Part shown: positions 4,885 to 6,065 of the stretch, piece by piece | How positions within the stretch are numbered: position 1 is the first letter of the stretch | How the letters are laid out: every line of letters begins with the position of its first letter | NCBI GenBank assembly: GCA_947169505.1 | Contig: CAMVPZ010000050.1 | Location: forward strand, 1 to 6,065 | Source: an uncultured Pseudomonadota bacterium | GTDB lineage: Bacteria > Pseudomonadota > Alphaproteobacteria > Rs-D84 | Direction: 5' to 3' | DNA length: 6,065 bases | Translations under genes and position numbers: made by a program | Notes under the pieces: generated by a model | What the model saw: the letters and a program-made list of their open reading frames with translations, nothing else | Database searches by the model: none | What the model was told of the DNA's origin: nothing

Positions 4885-5901
4885 ATGATCGAGGAACTTT
4901 CTGCTTATTGTATAAAGTATCCAAATTTATGCATTGATATTTGGAATTTTTTTCATGACGATTCTGTTCAAAGTCTTTACTATGATATTATGATAAAACG
5001 TATTGGAGAAGGATTGCTATCAAAAACAGCAAAGACGCCATTGGATTTTATCAGTACGCATCAATATAAAAACTTAACCGAAGAACTTCCTTTGCAACCC
5101 AATATTGTAAATGCAATTTGCAAACAATTGTGTGCATATAATATGCTAGATACCATAAACATTCATGGCATAAACTTATTTGGAAGTGAGGGCAATTTTT
5201 ATTGGGGTCCCAAAAAAGATCCGTTCCCATATAAAACAGCGATACAGAGATATTTTAATAGTAGAATTGGCGGTTTCAAATACATATACGAATTCAATAA
5301 AAATGTAATATATTTTCCAATTCATGTTTATAACACAGAAAGGAATCAAACTTCTACAGGTTCATGTTTCCTTTGTGATAAAGGTATAATAACAGCAAAA
5401 CATTGTTTACAAAATTTTGATTATGCTCAAATACCAGGCGTTGACACCGCATTGCTAAAAAATACAAAAATTTATACAAACGACGATATAGATTTGGTGC
5501 TAATAACAATTGAGGATACATCTCTGCTACATAATGGGTTATGGTTTGGAAATGTTGATATTTTGGATGAAACTTTATCAATGGGCTACCCAAAACATGC
5601 TGGTTTTAATAATTTTTTAACTGCTACAACTGGGCAAGTCGCAGCCATTGAGACATCATATATTTACAAGCACACATTGATGCTTTTAACTGGAAAAATA
5701 AAAGGCGGTAATAGCGGCGGGCCTGTTTTTAATAAAAATGGCGAGGTTGTGGGAATTATTACAGAAACACCGGACCCGCAAGGAGATTACGATAAATTTG
5801 GCTATGGTGTCGCTATACCATCAGAATATGTCAACGAATTAAACTCACTATATGATAAAACAATAAAATTCGTTGATGATATAAATCAGTTTATTTGTTA
5901 A
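4885..5901 (+). CDS. Trypsin-like serine protease with uncharacterised N-terminal region
   Basis: The C-terminal domain (about 143-325 of 338 residues) has the chymotrypsin/HtrA fold marks of the Trypsin_2 type. They are TGSCFLCDKGIITAKHC with catalytic H173, NDDIDLVLI with D203, a strand LSMGYPKH (231-238), and KGGNSGGPVFNKNGEVVGII with nucleophile S277, then FGYGVAIPSEYV. The triad is complete, so it should be an active endopeptidase; the substrate is unknown. There is no signal peptide, membrane segment or PDZ domain, so a cytosolic location is likely, unlike most HtrA proteases. The first 140 or so residues are helical and I do not recognise them; part of this (about 66-108) could be a winged-helix-like fold, weakly. 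There are eight cysteines. The ATG at 4885 is supported by the AAGG at 4874-4877. The gene stands alone between tRNA-Ser and a convergent recombinase-like gene, suggesting accessory cargo, perhaps for defence or element control (inference). Confidence 0.88.
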   Translation: MIEELSAYCIKYPNLCIDIWNFFHDDSVQSLYYDIMIKRIGEGLLSKTAKTPLDFISTHQYKNLTEELPLQPNIVNAICKQLCAYNMLDTINIHGINLFGSEGNFYWGPKKDPFPYKTAIQRYFNSRIGGFKYIYEFNKNVIYFPIHVYNTERNQTSTGSCFLCDKGIITAKHCLQNFDYAQIPGVDTALLKNTKIYTNDDIDLVLITIEDTSLLHNGLWFGNVDILDETLSMGYPKHAGFNNFLTATTGQVAAIETSYIYKHTLMLLTGKIKGGNSGGPVFNKNGEVVGIITETPDPQGDYDKFGYGVAIPSEYVNELNSLYDKTIKFVDDINQFIC

Positions 5902-6065
5902 TTTGATTGTTTTTCGCAATCTGAAACAAATCATTAACATTTATTTTTAATTTCCCGGACAAGATTTCGTTTATCTTGTCTGGGTTCATGTATGCAATGT
6001 CCAGATATCGATAAAATTGACGTGGCGACGTGTGCAGATTGCGGATGATATTATCAACCCTGCCA
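5891..6065 (-). CDS. Partial C-terminus of a probable site-specific (serine) recombinase
   Basis: An open frame enters from the right edge and ends at a TAA (5891-5893), giving the last 57 residues of a protein. The string HTSPRQFYRYLDIAYMNPDK followed by INEILSGKLKINVNDLFQIA resembles the C-terminal tail of many proteobacterial large serine recombinases: a helix-turn-helix (compare xxSYVSRLLRLAFL), then APDIVEAILxGxQPxxLTxxxL. Such enzymes integrate or excise mobile elements. Catalytic and zinc-ribbon domains would lie outside the window. The 3' end overlaps the protease gene tail-to-tail by 11 bp. A 12-bp-arm inverted repeat (5954-5984) lies within the coding sequence. Another helix-turn-helix protein cannot be excluded from so short a piece. 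Confidence 0.55.
   Translation of the reverse strand, partial: GRVDNIIRNLHTSPRQFYRYLDIAYMNPDKINEILSGKLKINVNDLFQIAKNNQINK
5954..5984. repeat. Long inverted repeat downstream of the protease gene
   Basis: CCCGGACAAGAT (5954-5965) and ATCTTGTCTGGG (5973-5984) form a 12-bp stem with a 7-base loop. There is one G-T wobble when read on the plus strand and one A-C mismatch on the minus strand. It lies 52 bases beyond the protease stop codon and inside the partial recombinase-like gene. No T-run follows on either strand, so it is not a standard intrinsic terminator. It may still stabilise or end the protease mRNA. Confidence 0.7.

Noticed and set aside
5354..5593. 79-codon minus-strand frame inside the protease gene
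   Set aside because: It is antisense to the conserved catalytic domain and lacks any start signal.
5905..5921. GATTG/CAATC hairpin after the protease as a terminator
   Set aside because: The stem is only five AT-rich pairs and no T-run follows it on the plus strand.

Overview
The window comes from an AT-rich bacterial genome using the standard bacterial code (the usual-length lgt ends at TGA). The Lgt and serine tRNA look proteobacterial, and an alphaproteobacterium is my best guess. A clostridial-type 2[4Fe-4S] ferredoxin points to anaerobic or microaerobic metabolism. The single-chain (alpha2) glycyl-tRNA synthetase is not what most Proteobacteria carry, so the lineage is only a tentative inference.

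Left part (1-2950): an unknown helical protein gene on the plus strand meets, at one shared bidirectional terminator, a minus-strand cluster read in the order BAX inhibitor-1-like membrane protein, ferredoxin, glycyl-tRNA synthetase. Gaps of 24-26 bp and a visible Shine-Dalgarno sequence before each gene suggest one operon. The ferredoxin is only 59 residues long.

Middle (2950-4290): a small lysine-rich helical protein of unknown function has a consensus TTGACA/TATAAT promoter, with a perfect inverted repeat lying across it, and its own strong terminator. It is followed by lgt, the prolipoprotein diacylglyceryl transferase of lipoprotein maturation.

Right part (4290-6065): this is the unusual part. 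After lgt come two tandem copies of a 120-121 bp unit. Each begins with a near-copy of the 5' half of the tRNA-Ser(UGA) gene that directly follows, and the similarity stops exactly at the anticodon. The tRNA has an encoded CCA and a strong terminator. Beyond it is a gene for a trypsin-like (HtrA/V8-type) serine protease with a complete His-Asp-Ser triad, no signal peptide and an uncharacterised N-terminal region of about 140 residues. Its 3' end overlaps by 11 bp a convergent gene that runs off the window and looks like the C-terminus of a site-specific (serine-type) recombinase. I read the DNA right of the tRNA as probable accessory or mobile DNA, and the tRNA-half repeats as the best candidate for something undescribed.
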